A stretch of DNA of 64,000 nucleotides, taken from contig NZ_QHLQ01000013.1 in the NCBI RefSeq assembly GCF_011813015.1, positions 40,329-104,328 of the forward strand. The letters are read 5' to 3'. The position numbers and the translations under genes are program-made. How positions within the stretch are numbered: the first letter of the stretch is position 1; every line of letters starts with the position of its first letter. Below are positions 26,859 through 36,786 of this stretch, one piece after another. This DNA comes from Parasedimentitalea denitrificans (GTDB lineage Bacteria; Pseudomonadota; Alphaproteobacteria; Rhodobacterales; Rhodobacteraceae). Under the pieces are notes generated by a model. That model had not been told where the DNA came from. It saw only the letters and a program-made list of their open reading frames with translations, and searched no databases.

Positions 26859-27551
26859 ATGTCCTTTGACCGCAAGATCAAAATTGCCCCCTCTATCCTA
26901 GCCGCCGACTTTGCCAATTTTGGCGCCGAGTGTGAGGCCATCGAAGCCCAGGGCGCCGACTGGGTGCATGTCGATGTGATGGACGGGCATTTTGTGCCAA
27001 ACATCACCTTTGGCCCCGCCACCTGCGCTGCGATCCGCCCGCATATCAAGGGCGTGATGGACGTGCATCTGATGATCGCACCAGTTGATCCGTATATCGA
27101 AGGTTTTGCCAAGGCGGGCGCCGATGTGATCACCGCCCATGCCGAGGCCGGACCGCACACCCACCGCACCCTGCAGGCCATCCGTAACGCTGGTGTTAAA
27201 GCCGGGCTGGCGCTGAATCCCGGCACCCCAGTATCCGAAGTTGAGTATCACCTCGACATGGTCGACCTGATTTGCGTGATGACTGTGAACCCCGGCTTTG
27301 GCGGGCAAAAGTTCATTCATAGCCAGATCGAAAAGGTCAAACAGCTGCGTGCGCTGATCGGTGATCGCCCGATCCATATCGAGATTGATGGCGGTGTTGA
27401 TCCCGTCACTGCCCCACTGGTGGCCAAGGCTGGTGCAGATGTACTGGTCGCAGGTTCAGCGGTCTTCAAAGGCGGCTCGGTCAGCAACCCAGCCCCGTAC
27501 GGCGAAAACATCCGCAATATCCGTGCTGCGGCTGAAGGCGTCTGGGCCTGA
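26859..27551 (+). CDS. rpe: Ribulose-phosphate 3-epimerase
   Basis: A 230-aa TIM-barrel enzyme interconverting ribulose 5-phosphate and xylulose 5-phosphate. Motifs are HVDVMDGHFVPNITFGP (near 37-53) with the metal-binding H and D residues, and MTVNPGFGGQKFI (near 141-153), followed by IEIDGGV and VAGSAVF. An AAAGGAAG ribosome site precedes ATG 26859. It serves the pentose phosphate pathway. Confidence 0.96.
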   Translation: MSFDRKIKIAPSILAADFANFGAECEAIEAQGADWVHVDVMDGHFVPNITFGPATCAAIRPHIKGVMDVHLMIAPVDPYIEGFAKAGADVITAHAEAGPHTHRTLQAIRNAGVKAGLALNPGTPVSEVEYHLDMVDLICVMTVNPGFGGQKFIHSQIEKVKQLRALIGDRPIHIEIDGGVDPVTAPLVAKAGADVLVAGSAVFKGGSVSNPAPYGENIRNIRAAAEGVWA

Positions 27552-27556
27552 TTAAA

Positions 27557-27615
27557 AGCGGGTTTTGCCAGCGGCAAAACCCGCTGCCTCTGGCGGAGGT
27601 ATTTAAAACAAGAAG
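27557..27615 (+). terminator. rpe terminator with dispersed 3' tail
   Basis: AGCGGGTTTTGCC (27557-27569) pairs perfectly with GGCAAAACCCGCT (27573-27585) over a 3-nt loop. A second small hairpin and GGAGGTATTTAAAACAAGAAG follow. The tail resembles the one at 3662-3690. It lies between rpe and a convergent secreted-protein gene and may end both. Confidence 0.75.
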
Positions 27616-27640
27616 AAGCGCGGGGCGTTCACGGCCTCGC

Positions 27641-28114
27641 TCAACTACTCCACCTGACCAGCCAGTGTTCCAGCGCGGCTTCGCAGTCTTTGCGGGTTAG
27701 CGGTGTCGCCGCTGTTTTCACAGACTTTGCCGTCCCACCCTGACCGTCGGACAGCCAGTCAGTTTCCGGCAGCTCAGCCACGTCGCCACGATGTCGGCGC
27801 ACTGTGTCTATGCTCACCACATCTATGCCACTGGCGTCGCAATCGAGCAGCAGGTTCTGGTGGTCGGCAAATACAACCCCGGTCAAGTCGCGCACCTGCA
27901 CATGGGTGCCAAATAGCTTGGCCTCAACATGAATACAGGCATCGATCTTGCTGCTGTAGAAATCAAATATGCGAAACAGCCGGTAGTCGCGGCTTTTCTG
28001 GTGTTTTTCGACATACTCCTGCGCCAGCTCGGTGCAGATGGCGGCGCGATCGACCCCGTCAGCCACAGCGCTGGTGGCGGAAAAGCTGATCAAAAGTGCA
28101 AATAGCCAACGCAT
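27641..28114 (-). CDS. Hypothetical secreted protein with four cysteines
   Basis: A 157-aa protein with a clear signal peptide (MRWLFALLISFSATSAVADG, cleavage likely after ALA-like AVA at residue 18). Four cysteines in the mature part (AICTEL, DACIHV, LLDCDA, KDCEAA) could form two disulfides. There is no domain I recognise. It is probably periplasmic and stands as a single gene. Confidence 0.7.
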   Translation of the reverse strand: MRWLFALLISFSATSAVADGVDRAAICTELAQEYVEKHQKSRDYRLFRIFDFYSSKIDACIHVEAKLFGTHVQVRDLTGVVFADHQNLLLDCDASGIDVVSIDTVRRHRGDVAELPETDWLSDGQGGTAKSVKTAATPLTRKDCEAALEHWLVRWSS

Positions 28115-28255
28115 ATTTATCCCTCACGTAACCAATATGCTGATCTTTGCGTGGAATGGGTGTGGTGTCTACCTTGGGAAAAGGGTCTGATGACGGAAAC
28201 CCGGTTGTGGGCAAATTCCAGCCCCTGACACATAAGACAATTGCGAAGAGAGAAC

Positions 28256-28600
28256 ATGACCACACTCGTTTGGACAACTGGGGTATATGTACTGGCCGCT
28301 CTTGCAGAGATCGCGGGATGTTTCGCCTTTTGGACCTGGCTGCGTGCCAATGGAAGCATCCTCTGGCTGATCCCCGGTCTTGCCTCACTTGTACTCTTTG
28401 CGTTTCTGCTCACCCGCGCCGATGTGGCTTTTGCAGGCCGAGCCTACGCTGCCTATGGCGGAATTTACATTGGCGCTTCGCTTGTCTGGCTTTGGGTGAT
28501 CGAAGGACAGGTGCCGACGCGTTGGGACATAGTAGGCGCGGTCGTTTGTGCAATTGGCATGGGCATCATCCTTGCTGGTTCGATTGCCGAAAGCCAGTGA
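28256..28600 (+). CDS. YnfA family (UPF0060) membrane protein
   Basis: A 114-aa protein of four transmembrane helices, including [19 protein letters not shown] and [19 protein letters not shown], both UPF0060 hallmarks. It is related to small multidrug-resistance proteins; the transport role is unproven here. I start at ATG 28256, with an AAGAGAG ribosome site; TTG 28241 is an unneeded extension. Confidence 0.88.
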   Translation: MTTLVWTTGVYVLAALAEIAGCFAFWTWLRANGSILWLIPGLASLVLFAFLLTRADVAFAGRAYAAYGGIYIGASLVWLWVIEGQVPTRWDIVGAVVCAIGMGIILAGSIAESQ

Positions 28601-28603
28601 CTC

Positions 28604-29041
28604 TTAGTCGACTGCTCGCCGAGTAGCCTTACGCACCCGCTTAAACACCCCCGTTGCGGTCGCCAGCAACACACCAGTCTCGTCGCGCAGCTCTCCATTC
28701 ACATAGGCGATACTGCGTCCCCCACCCGTGGCCTGAGCCGTGGCGGTCACGCGCCCGGATTTTGCGGCGGCGATATAAGTAGTGTTGAGCGAAACAGTCA
28801 CCAGACTGGGATGCGTTTCCCGGTCGAAAAAGCTCGCAGCAGTATTACCGCAGGCCACGTCCAGCAATGTTGCAACGATGCCGCCGTGCAGCACCCCCAG
28901 CCCGTTCAGGTGGCTTGGATTTAGGTCCAACGAGACCTCACACGACCCATCCCGCGTATCCACTAGGGTGCGATAGCCCACCAGTTGCTGGCAGCCGGGG
29001 TTGTTGATCTCAAGGATGTGGACAGGGTGCTTTGCGGTCAC
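28604..29041 (-). CDS. Hotdog-fold thioesterase (PaaI type)
   Basis: A 145-aa protein with the hotdog/PaaI signature GLGVLHGGIVATLLDVACGN (near 52-71, catalytic Asp and HGG), acting on acyl-CoA or aryl-CoA. The open frame extends to 29266 with an arginine-rich, unconserved head. GTG 29041, preceded by GGAG at 7 nt, gives the usual family length. It lies next to the FadA/FadB genes on the same strand. Confidence 0.8.
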   Translation of the reverse strand: MTAKHPVHILEINNPGCQQLVGYRTLVDTRDGSCEVSLDLNPSHLNGLGVLHGGIVATLLDVACGNTAASFFDRETHPSLVTVSLNTTYIAAAKSGRVTATAQATGGGRSIAYVNGELRDETGVLLATATGVFKRVRKATRRAVD

Positions 29042-29151
29042 GGTAATGCTCCGGGCGGGAAATGCGTTAACAAAACCTATAGAAACGATAGCTCTGACTT
29101 GCCACAAAGAGTTTCGTAAGAATTTGTGCCAGCCCGGCCGCCAGGCCCGGC

Positions 29152-29188
29152 AGCGCCCAATCGGCCTTCGATGGGCCGGGCGGGCGCT
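29152..29188 (-). terminator. GC-rich palindrome after the thiolase gene
   Basis: AGCGCCC (29152-29158) pairs with GGGCGCT (29182-29188). CGGCC (29162-29166) pairs with GGCCG (29174-29178) inside it. It sits just after the thiolase stop on the minus strand and probably ends the fadBA transcript. It has a weak resemblance to the dispersed palindromes of this window. Confidence 0.5.
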
Positions 29189-29201
29189 CCCCCTTGGCGG
29201 A

Positions 29202-30374
29202 TCAGTAGATCTCGAACAACCCAGCCGCGCCCATGCCGCCGCCGATGCACATGGTGACAACACCAAGCTTGGCGCCGCGCCGCTTGCCTTCGCGCAGGAT
29301 GTGGCCGGTCATGCGGGCACCGGTCATGCCAAAGGGATGGCCGATGGCGATGGAGCCGCCGTTGACGTTGCATTTTTCGTCATCGATGCCCAGCTTGTCG
29401 CGGCAATAGATCGCCTGGCTGGCAAAGGCCTCGTTCAGCTCCCAGATGTCGATGTCATCGACCTTGAGCCCGTGGCGCTCCAGCAGACGTGGCACCGCAA
29501 AGACCGGGCCGATGCCCATCTCATCAGGTTCGCAGCCCGCAACACAGAACCCTTTGAAGGCCCCCATGGCCTCTAGCCCCTGCTGTTCAGCCTGTTTGCT
29601 GTCCATCAGAACCAGCGCGGCGGCCCCGTCCGACAGTTGCGAGGCATTACCGGCAGTGACATAGCCACCTTCGCGCACGGGGTTCAGACCGCGCAGGCCT
29701 TCGATCACGGTGTTAGGACGATTGCAATCGTCGCGGTCCACGGTTGCCTCGTGCATCGAGATCTCGCCAGTCTCTTTATCCTTCACCGCCATCGTGGTCT
29801 GCATTGGCACGATTTCGTCCTTGAACAGACCGGCCTCTTGCGCCGCAGCAATCCGCTGTTGGCTGCGCAGGCCGTATTCGTCCTGCTGCTCGCGGGTGAT
29901 GCCGTAGCGTTCCGCGACGATATCAGCGGTTTCGATCATCTGCATGTAGATCGCAGGCTTGTGTTCGGCGATCCAAGGATCCTGAGGTGAGCGCAGCTTG
30001 GGCTGCACCATCGAGATGCTTTCGACCCCACCGGCAACCATCGGGCCTGCGCCCTCGGCTGTGATGGCATTGGCGGCAAGGGCGACGGTTTGCAGACCAG
30101 ACGAACAGAACCGGTTCACGGTCAGACCCGATGCCGAAATCGGCAAGCCCCCGCGCAGGGCAATTTGACGGGCAATGTTGTTGCCAGTTTCGCCCTCAGG
30201 AAAGCCACAGCCAATGGCGCAGTCTTCGATCATGGCGGGGTCCAGTCCGGACCGTTCCACCGCAGCCTGAACCGCATGGCCACCCATACTGGCACCGTGT
30301 GTAATGTTGAACGCACCGCGAAACGATTTGGCCAGGCCAGTACGGGCGGTTGAGACGATAACTGCTTGTTTCAT
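29202..30374 (-). CDS. Acetyl-CoA acyltransferase (thiolase)
   Basis: A 390-aa thiolase. The catalytic cysteine is in [13 protein letters not shown] (near 85-97), the histidine in [11 protein letters not shown] (near 346) and the second cysteine in [13 protein letters not shown] near the C-terminus. It cleaves 3-ketoacyl-CoA to acetyl-CoA and a shortened acyl-CoA. It starts 1 nt after the fadB-like stop region and forms a beta-oxidation operon with it (FadA-like). Confidence 0.92.
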   Translation of the reverse strand: MKQAVIVSTARTGLAKSFRGAFNITHGASMGGHAVQAAVERSGLDPAMIEDCAIGCGFPEGETGNNIARQIALRGGLPISASGLTVNRFCSSGLQTVALAANAITAEGAGPMVAGGVESISMVQPKLRSPQDPWIAEHKPAIYMQMIETADIVAERYGITREQQDEYGLRSQQRIAAAQEAGLFKDEIVPMQTTMAVKDKETGEISMHEATVDRDDCNRPNTVIEGLRGLNPVREGGYVTAGNASQLSDGAAALVLMDSKQAEQQGLEAMGAFKGFCVAGCEPDEMGIGPVFAVPRLLERHGLKVDDIDIWELNEAFASQAIYCRDKLGIDDEKCNVNGGSIAIGHPFGMTGARMTGHILREGKRRGAKLGVVTMCIGGGMGAAGLFEIY

Positions 30375-30375
30375 A

Positions 30376-32472
30376 TCAATTGCTTCCCTTGTTCAAATCA
30401 TCGAAACTGCGGCCCTCGGCCACCAGCTGTTCCAGCAGCGGTGCGGGTTGCCAGAAGTAATCATCTTCCTGAGCATAGGTTTTGATGTCGGCCAGAATGC
30501 CGTCCAATCCCTGAATATCGGCCCATTTCAGCGGCCCACCGTGATAACGTGGGAAGCCATATCCAAACAGCAGGGTCATATCGACGTCCAATGGACGGCG
30601 GGCAATGCCTTCGCCCACCACCTTGGCAGCCTCGTTCACCATAGCGCACATGTAACGGCGAGTGATTTCCTCGTCCGTGAATTCACGCGGGGTAATGCCC
30701 AGCTCAGCCCGGTTGGCCTCGATCAGTGCGGCCACTTCCGGGTTCGGCGTGCCGCCACGTTTACCAGCCTCGTAGACGTAATAGCCCTTGCCGGTTTTCT
30801 GGCCGAAATGTCCTGCTTCACACAGCTTGTCGGCATAGACGCTGTCGCGGGCGCGTGGGTCCATGCCTGCCGCGCGTTTACGTTTGCGCGAGGCCCAGCC
30901 GATATCAAGACCTGCCAGATCAGACACCGCATAGGGCCCCATGGCAAAGCCGAATTTGGTCATCGCAGCGTCGATCTGATAAGGGCTGGCCCCATCCAGG
31001 ATCATTTGATCCGCGCAGCTGCGATAGGTGGCTAGAATGCGGTTGCCGATAAAGCCATCACAGACCCCGGCCCGCACAGTGATCTTGTTCAGCATCTTGC
31101 CCAGTGCAAAGCCGGTGGCGACCACATCAATGGCAGTCTTATCTGCCACCACGACCTCTAGCAGTTTCATGATATGGGCAGGCGAGAAGAAGTGCAGACC
31201 AATCACGTCCTCAGGGCGTGAGGTGCAGGCGGCGATTTCGTTCACATCCAGATAGGAGGTATTGCTGGCCAGAATTGCACCCGGTTTGCAGACGGCGTCC
31301 AGCTGAGTAAACACAGTCTTTTTGACTGACATGTCCTCGAACACCGCTTCGATCACCAGATCGGCCTCGGCCAGTGCGGCATAGTCTGTCGCCAGAACCA
31401 GGGACTGCTGGGTTAGGATGTCGAATTGATCCTGAGAGATCTTGCCACGCTTCAGCGCCCCTTGCAGGTTGCCTTCGATCCGGCCTTTGGCTGCTGCGGC
31501 GGCCTCGTCCGTCATCTCTAGCATGGTGACCTTTAGTCCAGACAGCAGCGCCGCAGTGGCGATGCCTGCCCCCATGGTGCCGCCGCCAATCACGCCGATC
31601 TGCGCCAGCGTGCGTGGGGTAACACCTTTCAACTCGGGCAGTTTGGAAACCGCACGTTCCGAGAAGAAGGCATGAACCATACCCTGCCGCTGGTCCGAGT
31701 TCATCAGCTCCATGAACAGCTCGCGCTCACGCTTTAGACCGGCCTCAAAATTGTCAGCTTCACAGGCGGCCTGCACAGAACGAAGCGCGGTTGCAGGGGA
31801 AATCTGACCGCGTCCTTTCTTTAGCACTGCGTCATAGCGGGTATCGAAATCAATCATCTCGGGGGCTGGCATGTCACAGACCGCACGACGTGCGGCACCA
31901 GCGTCCAGCAGTTCCTGCGCATAGGCCAGACCGATCTCGCGCGGTTCGCCCTCGGTCACTCGGTCAATGATACCTTTATCCAAGGCTTCGGGTGCCTTGA
32001 TCGGACGACCAGAGGTGATCATGTCCAGCGCGGCCTCAGTTCCTGCAACGCGGGGCAAACGCTGGGTGCCGCCAGCGCCGGGCAGAATACCCAGGTTCAC
32101 CTCGGGCAGGCCCATTTTGGCGCTGGGAACCGCGATGCGGTAATGCGAGCAAAGAGCAATCTCTAGCCCACCGCCCAATGCAGTGCCGTGCATGGCAGAC
32201 ACCACGATCAACGGCGAGGCTTCGATCCGGCTGCCAAGATCCGGCAACCCAGGGTCCAACATCGGCTTGCCAAATTCGCGAATGTCGGCGCCAGCAAAAT
32301 AAGTGCGACCATCGCCATAGATCAGAACTGCCTTGGCTCCATCTGCCTCGGCGCGTTCAATCCCTGACAGCAGGCCCTTGCGCACATCGACACCCAAAGC
32401 ATTCACCGGCGGGTTCTGCGCCGTCAGAACTGCAATATCTCCGACCCGCTCATATCTGATGGCATCGCTCAT
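30376..32472 (-). CDS. Bifunctional enoyl-CoA hydratase / 3-hydroxyacyl-CoA dehydrogenase (FadB/FadJ type)
   Basis: A 698-aa two-enzyme polypeptide. The crotonase domain (about 10-180) has [20 protein letters not shown] and [14 protein letters not shown]. The NAD domain starts at [14 protein letters not shown] (near 292), followed by two C-terminal 3HCDH domains with [13 protein letters not shown]. It catalyses the middle two steps of beta-oxidation. The gene is followed by the thiolase. A palindrome at 32493-32515 lies just upstream. Confidence 0.94.
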   Translation of the reverse strand: MSDAIRYERVGDIAVLTAQNPPVNALGVDVRKGLLSGIERAEADGAKAVLIYGDGRTYFAGADIREFGKPMLDPGLPDLGSRIEASPLIVVSAMHGTALGGGLEIALCSHYRIAVPSAKMGLPEVNLGILPGAGGTQRLPRVAGTEAALDMITSGRPIKAPEALDKGIIDRVTEGEPREIGLAYAQELLDAGAARRAVCDMPAPEMIDFDTRYDAVLKKGRGQISPATALRSVQAACEADNFEAGLKRERELFMELMNSDQRQGMVHAFFSERAVSKLPELKGVTPRTLAQIGVIGGGTMGAGIATAALLSGLKVTMLEMTDEAAAAAKGRIEGNLQGALKRGKISQDQFDILTQQSLVLATDYAALAEADLVIEAVFEDMSVKKTVFTQLDAVCKPGAILASNTSYLDVNEIAACTSRPEDVIGLHFFSPAHIMKLLEVVVADKTAIDVVATGFALGKMLNKITVRAGVCDGFIGNRILATYRSCADQMILDGASPYQIDAAMTKFGFAMGPYAVSDLAGLDIGWASRKRKRAAGMDPRARDSVYADKLCEAGHFGQKTGKGYYVYEAGKRGGTPNPEVAALIEANRAELGITPREFTDEEITRRYMCAMVNEAAKVVGEGIARRPLDVDMTLLFGYGFPRYHGGPLKWADIQGLDGILADIKTYAQEDDYFWQPAPLLEQLVAEGRSFDDLNKGSN

Positions 32473-32492
32473 TTGTTTTCCCCTTATCAGTA

Positions 32493-32515
32493 GGGGCGCA
32501 ACATTGTTGCGCCCC
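32493..32515 (-). terminator. Hairpin between FAD-oxidoreductase and fadB-like genes
   Basis: GGGGCGCAAC (32493-32502) pairs perfectly with GTTGCGCCCC (32506-32515) over ATT. It lies downstream of the minus-strand oxidoreductase and 20 nt before the fadB-like start. There is no uridine run, so termination is uncertain; it could also be an operator. Confidence 0.45.
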
Positions 32516-32626
32516 GGTGTTGTCCTTAACTAGCCATGGATGACCCATCGGGCCAAGCCCCTTGGCCGGACGTTGGGGGGCGAACCCTACGTCACTTGCA
32601 AATTACCTGCCCTAGCGTCAGCCTGA

Positions 32627-33832
32627 TCAGATGACGGCCTGCTCTAGCAATGGACGCCCTGCCGGAATCCGATCAAAGGCAAACGGCGACAGGTCCAGTG
32701 TCTCATACCGGCCCGACACAATCCACTCGGCCAGTCCGCGCCCCATCGCTGGCGCCTGCTGCAACCCATGCCCCGAAAAACCGTTGATCAGCATAAAGTT
32801 CTCGACCTCGGGATGCGGCCCGATAATCGCGTTCTGGTCCAGCGTATTATAAGCATAATGCCCAACCCAGCTTTGCATAAGCTTCAAGGCATCGAACTGT
32901 GGAATGCGTTCCGCAATGGCGAGCCAGACCTTTTCTTCCCACAGGGAATGGTCGGCAATGAAATCATCCGGTGCAACCGCCGGGTCCTCATGCGGAGGGC
33001 AACCGGCCATGTAGTATTTGCCGTCGCTGCGCACATGCACACCGGATGGATCAACAGTCAGCGGCAAGTCCACGTCCAGCGGACGGGCTGCCTCAAACAC
33101 ATAGGTATAGCGTTTGCGAGGCTCAACTGGCAGCGAAACCCCAGCCATTTGTGCAACCAGCCCAGCCCGTGGACCAGCCGCATTCACCACATGCCCAGCA
33201 CCAATCTGGGTGCCATCTGCCAGCGTCACGCCAGTGACACGGCCCGCAGAGGTGGAAATGCCTGTCACCTCATTTCGGATATATTCCACACCAGCAGCGC
33301 GTGCCTTGCGCCGCCACCAGTCGAACATGCAGCCACCGTCAAAATAACCCTCGTCCACCGGGTTGTGGCTGCCGACGCGAATACCATCGAGGTTATAGAA
33401 CGGGAACTTTTCGGCCAGCATTTCAGGTGTCAGGATCTGCGTACCCGCACCCTCGGCTGCCTGCATCTTTTGCGCCGCCCGCAGCACCTGTTCACCCTCG
33501 ACCGTTGACGCCAGATACAGATAGCCAAAACTCTGCATGTGCAGCTCGGGTACATCGGGGTCACCGCCCATGTACTGGCGGAAGTTCCGTACATAGTCCG
33601 CACCGAACTGGCTGACCTGCACGTTAATCGGCTGGGTGAACTGCTGGCGAATGCAGCTGTTGCTATGCGCGGTCGAGCTTTGCTCGTACGCGGGGTCGCG
33701 TTCGACCACCAGAACCGACCCATCAAAGCCAGGGTTATTCGCTAAAAACCAAGCCACCGAGGCGCCCATCATGGCGCCACCAATGATCACAACATCATAG
33801 GACGGCAGGTTTGGAGTAGTGTCAATTTGCAT
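32627..33832 (-). CDS. FAD-dependent oxidoreductase (DAO/glycine oxidase-sarcosine dehydrogenase family)
   Basis: A 401-aa flavoprotein with a dinucleotide motif VVIIGGAMMGASVAWFLA (near 14-31) and the ERDPAYEQSSTAHS region typical of D-amino-acid-oxidase-fold enzymes. The C-terminal substrate domain holds GHYAYNTLDQNAIIGPHPEV and GFSGHGLQQAPA. It would oxidise an N-methyl or primary amine of an amino acid. It is the last gene of the minus-strand half of the IclR-centred cluster. Confidence 0.87.
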   Translation of the reverse strand: MQIDTTPNLPSYDVVIIGGAMMGASVAWFLANNPGFDGSVLVVERDPAYEQSSTAHSNSCIRQQFTQPINVQVSQFGADYVRNFRQYMGGDPDVPELHMQSFGYLYLASTVEGEQVLRAAQKMQAAEGAGTQILTPEMLAEKFPFYNLDGIRVGSHNPVDEGYFDGGCMFDWWRRKARAAGVEYIRNEVTGISTSAGRVTGVTLADGTQIGAGHVVNAAGPRAGLVAQMAGVSLPVEPRKRYTYVFEAARPLDVDLPLTVDPSGVHVRSDGKYYMAGCPPHEDPAVAPDDFIADHSLWEEKVWLAIAERIPQFDALKLMQSWVGHYAYNTLDQNAIIGPHPEVENFMLINGFSGHGLQQAPAMGRGLAEWIVSGRYETLDLSPFAFDRIPAGRPLLEQAVI

Positions 33833-33925
33833 GGGAGAATCCGAAGTTAGTGTCTTACCCGCAAGCTGTAGCGAAACTACTTAATTTGGCAAGCTTTGTG
33901 AAATGTGCACCACATTGCCCCAATT

Positions 33926-35155
33926 TCACCCCGCTTTTACTGTCCCGTTTTCCAGCCAGAAATCAAACACCTTCAGCGCAGCCGTGGTGAATTCTTGATC
34001 GTTGATATGACAATCCAAAACATGCAGATCCACGGCGTCAGGACAGCAGGATTTAATCTCGTCACAGAAGACGGCCAGCCCGTCCGCATCATGCAAATCC
34101 GCTCCGGGCCGGTCCCATTCATTGCAGCCACCGGTTGGCAACAGCAAGGCAACAGGAGCCGTGGCGTTGGAGAGTTTATCGCAAATGGTCGCCGCAACTT
34201 GTCGACGTTCATCTGCGTCCAGAACGACTGAGGTCAGCAAGCGGTTGTGGGCGTGGACAGGGCGGTCCGACAGGCTGTCTGGAGTCGGTTGCCATCCAAT
34301 CAGATCAACCAGGTCATAACAGCCCGGCGCCACCAATTGCGGCACACCTGCACGACCCGCGCTGGTCATCCGATCCTCACCCGCCGACAATCCACCAAAC
34401 AGATGGTTCGACACCTCTTGTGGGGCAAAATCAAACACGGCGGCAAAGGCACCCTCAGCCGCAAGGCTTTCGAACGCGCGGCCGCCCATGCCGGTGGCAT
34501 GGAACACCGCCACCTCGAACCCACGTGCTTCGAGCGCTGGTTTAAGGTCCACCATGTAACGCAAAACCGTTTTTCCAAACGATGTCATGCCAATCAGAGG
34601 GCGATCACGTTTAGGTGGTTCAACTGCACGGGCAGCCCCCAGAACCGCACCTGCGGCCTGAGACAGTGATGCCTTGCAGATCGAGTTCAAGCCGTAGAGC
34701 CCCCCGGCCCAGAGGATCATCTGCACGTCACTAGGTATACGGTCGGGAGGCAATAGCGGTGAAAAGGCCACCGTCGAAACAAAGTACTTGGGCACTCCGA
34801 CCGGTAAGGCCGCGCAAAGATCCAACGCCAGATCGGTGGCCATGGTGCCGCCCAGCACAATCACACCGTCGATCTTGCCATCGCGATACAGCCCCACAGC
34901 CTTGGCAGCAGACCCACGCGCCATGATTTGCATCGCGGTGTTTTCGTCACCCGAGACGATAGCTGCCTGAATGGAATTGCCGCCAGCCTCGGCCACCTGA
35001 TGTTTACTGACATCCGTAGGCGCGCTGGGATCACCAAGCACACTGACATCCATGGTCAGCACTTTGCCGCCCTGCCTCTGGATCACTTTGGCCAGATAGC
35101 CCAGTTCATCCTCCTTGGTGTCATAGGTTCCGACAACCAAGATTGTCTTACTCAT
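33926..35155 (-). CDS. UPF0261 / Tm-1-like ATP-binding protein
   Basis: A 409-aa protein starting MSKTILVVGTYDTKEDEL, the characteristic UPF0261/Tm-1 opening with a nucleotide-binding-like strand-loop. Its second half carries GMTSFGKTVLRYMV and GGRAFESLA. The plant Tm-1 relative binds a viral replication protein; in bacteria the role is unknown, but it often accompanies amine or amino-acid catabolic genes. Start ATG 35155 overlaps the aldehyde dehydrogenase stop (ATGA), so the two are coupled. Confidence 0.83.
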   Translation of the reverse strand: MSKTILVVGTYDTKEDELGYLAKVIQRQGGKVLTMDVSVLGDPSAPTDVSKHQVAEAGGNSIQAAIVSGDENTAMQIMARGSAAKAVGLYRDGKIDGVIVLGGTMATDLALDLCAALPVGVPKYFVSTVAFSPLLPPDRIPSDVQMILWAGGLYGLNSICKASLSQAAGAVLGAARAVEPPKRDRPLIGMTSFGKTVLRYMVDLKPALEARGFEVAVFHATGMGGRAFESLAAEGAFAAVFDFAPQEVSNHLFGGLSAGEDRMTSAGRAGVPQLVAPGCYDLVDLIGWQPTPDSLSDRPVHAHNRLLTSVVLDADERRQVAATICDKLSNATAPVALLLPTGGCNEWDRPGADLHDADGLAVFCDEIKSCCPDAVDLHVLDCHINDQEFTTAALKVFDFWLENGTVKAG

Positions 35156-36636
35156 AGCTGAATCCATGCGGTTTTCAGGTCAACGTATTTGTCCAGCGCA
35201 TGCAGCGATTTGTCGTGACCATTGCCAGATTGACCAACCCCACCCAGCGGAACCGTATTGTCCGATCCGCCATAGGTGTTCACATGCACCAGACCTGCGC
35301 GAATGCCTGCGACCATACGATGGGCCCGGCTCAGATCCGCAGTCCAGACAGCCGAAGCCAGTCCAAAACTCGTCGCATTTGCCAGTGTTAGAGCCTGTTC
35401 TTCGGTTTCAAACTTGGTCACTGCCAGAACCGGCCCAAACACCTCGCGCTGGAACAGGGCCGTGTCAGGGGTCACACCAGTCACAATGGTCGGCGCCATA
35501 TAGCTGCCGCCCAAATCCTGCAGAATACGGTTCCCCCCTGTCAGCACCCGTCCCCCCTCGGCCCGCGCCATGTCCACAAAGGACAGATTGCGCCGCAGCT
35601 GTTCCTCGGAATTCACCGCACCAACCTGTGTGGTCAGATCCAGCGGATCACCAACACGCAGCGCCTCTGCCTCTGCCTTCAGGGCTTCGACAAATTCATC
35701 ATGGATCGAGGCCTCGACCAACAATCGCGACCCGGCAACACAGACCTGACCAGAGTTGCGGAAAATCCCCATCGCAGAAACTTTGGCGGCCTTGGCCAAA
35801 TCCGGCGCATCCGCAAACACGATATTGGGGGACTTGCCCCCCAGCTCTAGGTAACAGCGTTTCAGGTTGGACGCAGCCGAGGCCTCTAGCAGGCGTCGCC
35901 CGGTGGTGCCCGCCCCGGTAAAGGCCAAGACATCAACGCCCATTGATTTGGCCAAGGTAGCCCCGGTTTCAGCGCCGGTCCCGGTGACCACATTCAACAC
36001 CCCATCCGGCAATCCGCACTCAGAGCAGATCTCGGCCAGACGTAACAGCGACAGTGAGGCCGACTCGGCTGGTTTGAGCACCACGGAATTGCCCATCGCC
36101 AGAGCAGGTGCCAGTTTCCATGCCGCGATCATCAGCGGGAAGTTCCACGGTACAATCGCACCAACCACACCCACCGGCATCCGATGGACCAGCGCCAGCA
36201 CATCCGACGCAGTTGGCGCCACCTCACCCGCGACCTTATCCAAGGCCTCGGCATAATAGCGGAACGTTCCAGCGGCAGATCCCGGCTCTGCCTTGAACGC
36301 CATGTTGAACTCGGTCCCGTTGTCGCGCACGCCAAGAACCGCCAGTTCCAAGGCCTCGGCCTCTATCTTGTCGGCGATAGCATAGAGAACTTTCTTCCGT
36401 GCGGCGGGGGACTGGCGAGACCAGCACCCATCGTCGAATGCCCGCCGCGCCGAGGCGACAGCATTTTCAACATCTGTTGCAGAGGCCACCGCCAGTGTCG
36501 TCAGAGTTGCCCCATCAATGGGTGACACAACATCAAGCTCCCCACCCGCCCCTGGCTGCCATGCACCATCAATAAATAGGCTCTGCGGTGCAATATCACG
36601 CAACCGAAGTCTGTCGATTTGAGTTTGATCCGCCAT
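35152..36636 (-). CDS. NAD(P)-dependent aldehyde dehydrogenase
   Basis: A 494-aa ALDH. Motifs include the active-site glutamate in LELGGKSPNIVFADAPD (near 265) and the catalytic cysteine in GQVCVAGSRLLVE (near 299), plus VVPWNFPLMIAAWKLAPALA. It oxidises an amino- or aryl-aldehyde to its acid. It is first of the minus-strand operon and divergent from the IclR gene. Confidence 0.94.
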   Translation of the reverse strand: MADQTQIDRLRLRDIAPQSLFIDGAWQPGAGGELDVVSPIDGATLTTLAVASATDVENAVASARRAFDDGCWSRQSPAARKKVLYAIADKIEAEALELAVLGVRDNGTEFNMAFKAEPGSAAGTFRYYAEALDKVAGEVAPTASDVLALVHRMPVGVVGAIVPWNFPLMIAAWKLAPALAMGNSVVLKPAESASLSLLRLAEICSECGLPDGVLNVVTGTGAETGATLAKSMGVDVLAFTGAGTTGRRLLEASAASNLKRCYLELGGKSPNIVFADAPDLAKAAKVSAMGIFRNSGQVCVAGSRLLVEASIHDEFVEALKAEAEALRVGDPLDLTTQVGAVNSEEQLRRNLSFVDMARAEGGRVLTGGNRILQDLGGSYMAPTIVTGVTPDTALFQREVFGPVLAVTKFETEEQALTLANATSFGLASAVWTADLSRAHRMVAGIRAGLVHVNTYGGSDNTVPLGGVGQSGNGHDKSLHALDKYVDLKTAWIQL

Positions 36637-36656
36637 ATAGCCCCCTTGTCCGCATG

Positions 36657-36671
36657 GTTCATTATTTGAAC
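36657..36671. promoter_or_regulatory. Palindrome in the ALDH/IclR divergent region
   Basis: GTTCA (36657-36661) and TGAAC (36667-36671) are perfect inverted repeats over TTATT, about 20 nt upstream of the ALDH start, between the divergent ALDH and IclR genes. IclR proteins bind palindromes of this size, so it is a candidate operator by position only. Confidence 0.4.
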
Positions 36672-36786
36672 AGGCGGTTTAAAATTAGATTGACCGGCAA
36701 TCCCTAGTCTGTCAACACAATTGCATACCCGGCGCCCTTTACCCTCAAAGATCGCCACATCAACAGAATGGACCCTACGCCGCACC

